From assembly GCA_010092775.1 (NCBI GenBank), contig JAADYZ010000538.1:1-6473 (forward strand): 6,473 nucleotides of DNA. The letters run 5' to 3'. The stretch is from Chloroflexota bacterium. GTDB taxonomy: Bacteria > Chloroflexota > Anaerolineae > Aggregatilineales > UBA3940. Under the pieces are notes generated by a model that ran no database searches, had not been told where the DNA came from, and saw only the letters and a program-made list of their open reading frames with translations. Shown one piece after another: positions 5,685 through 6,473 of this stretch (the stretch's first letter is position 1; every line of letters begins with the position of its first letter). Made by a program: the position numbers and the translations under genes.

Positions 5685-6473
5685 ATGACCTCTGAACCCC
5701 AACCCGGCCCCTTGCCGTCTTGGTTAACCGCGCGGCTGTTTGCCATCGTGCTGCTGGGTATCGCTGCGGCGGGCTTTGTGGCCGGTTACTTCGATTGGCC
5801 CTGGCCGCCTGCCCTGGATCGCCTGTTTGATGACTTCTATGCCAACGTAGTCTCCGAGGTGCTCAGCATCGCGCTTACCGTCTTAATCATCGATGCCCTG
5901 AATGATCGGCGGCGGCTGGCTGAACAGCGCGAGGAGCAGGCCGCCAACATGGCCCTACAAGCCGATCTGGCAGCGGATACACGCGGGCAGATCACCACCT
6001 TCCTCAAAGATCAACAGGCCGAACTGGATCGACGCGAACGGCAAGCGCTGATCAACCAGTTGAGCAGCACCGTACCCGGCTTCGCCGCCGAGGCGCTGCG
6101 CTTGCTGAAACATCACAACTGGGCGGGGGATGATCCCAACCAATTGGTCAGTGAGGCTCTAACATCCGGCGGCGACTTCGAGCGGGCAGAACTGGCGAAC
6201 ATCGACTTGAGCGGCCAAGGTCAGGCTGGCGCGCGGCTGGTGCGGGCCAATTTGCATCAGGCGCAGCTTGAACGGGTTAATCTACGCGATGCCCGCCTGG
6301 AGTGGGCGGACCTCGCAGATGCTCACCTGAACAGCGCTGATCTGATCCGAGCGCAGTTGTTAGGGGCTGACTTACGGCGAGCCAGTCTTGAACGCGCTTT
6401 GATGACCTGGGCCAACCTGGCTGAGGCCAAATTGGCTGAGGCAGATTTAAGCGGGGCCGACCTGAACGGGGCC
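5685..6473 (+). CDS. Membrane-anchored pentapeptide-repeat protein, 3' end cut by window
   Basis: The first 263 residues are visible; the frame has no stop before the window end. ATG 5685 has GAGGA at 5674-5678, 6 bases upstream. Order: a short N-terminal tail; a hydrophobic segment (about 17-36); a second one (about 54-72, EVLSIALTVLIIDAL) ending in NDRRR; a charged, helical, likely coiled-coil linker (about 73-125); a helical bridge; and from residue 163 an unbroken series of pentapeptide repeats (A(D/N)LXX type). I count about 20 quintets, with leucine or phenylalanine at the centre of nearly all. Irregular ones are QGQAG (178-182) and ALMTW (238-242). Such repeats form a right-handed quadrilateral beta-helix. 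The two hydrophobic segments place it in the inner membrane, and the positive NDRRR after the second suggests the repeats face the cytosol. Function is unknown: a scaffold or partner-binding role is more likely than a gyrase-mimic, because it is membrane-bound and has a linker. Confidence 0.88.
   Translation, partial: MTSEPQPGPLPSWLTARLFAIVLLGIAAAGFVAGYFDWPWPPALDRLFDDFYANVVSEVLSIALTVLIIDALNDRRRLAEQREEQAANMALQADLAADTRGQITTFLKDQQAELDRRERQALINQLSSTVPGFAAEALRLLKHHNWAGDDPNQLVSEALTSGGDFERAELANIDLSGQGQAGARLVRANLHQAQLERVNLRDARLEWADLADAHLNSADLIRAQLLGADLRRASLERALMTWANLAEAKLAEADLSGADLNGA

Overview
The window is about 6.5 kb of bacterial chromosome with moderately high GC, compact gene spacing and clear Shine-Dalgarno (SD) sites. 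The gene mix points to a bacterium of the Chloroflexota type: a RIO1-family kinase, a membrane-anchored pentapeptide-repeat protein, a SpoIIAA/STAS-like protein and Ald next to a CoA-transferase. That assignment is inference from gene style only; no rRNA or other marker gene is present. I see no mobile element, CRISPR array, tRNA or rRNA.

Left part (1-1860). The 3' part of a small SpoIIAA/STAS-like gene (+) converges on a RIO1-type atypical protein kinase gene (-). Their 49-base gap holds a perfect 12-bp hairpin terminator. The kinase has all the expected catalytic residues but an ambiguous start. Upstream of it, on the same strand, lies a 20-codon open frame (1597-1659) with a near-consensus SD and a perfect -35 hexamer, so the kinase message probably carries a leader peptide. 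The rest of the 341-base divergent gap holds candidate promoters for both directions.

Centre (1861-4763). Three tightly packed + genes form a probable operon: a tandem BON-domain protein, an alanine dehydrogenase (Ald) with its catalytic residues, and an acetyl-CoA hydrolase/4-hydroxybutyrate CoA-transferase family enzyme with its catalytic glutamate. Gaps are 18 and 11 bases, and a perfect 11-bp hairpin follows. The two enzymes suggest handling of alanine/pyruvate and short-chain acyl-CoA, with CoA moved between carboxylic acids. The BON protein's role in that unit is not clear.

Right part (4764-6473). A 225-base gap is followed by a 174-residue protein of unknown function (-), which has a possible sensor-like fold. 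It is divergent from a membrane-anchored pentapeptide-repeat protein (+) that runs off the window end. Their 172-base gap has a 13-bp palindrome, a 7-bp inverted repeat and a candidate extended -10 promoter.

Nothing here is clearly a new defence or mobile system. The most unusual points are the leader peptide and start ambiguity of the RIO kinase, the BON-Ald-CoA-transferase operon, and the uncharacterised 174-residue protein beside the membrane pentapeptide protein.
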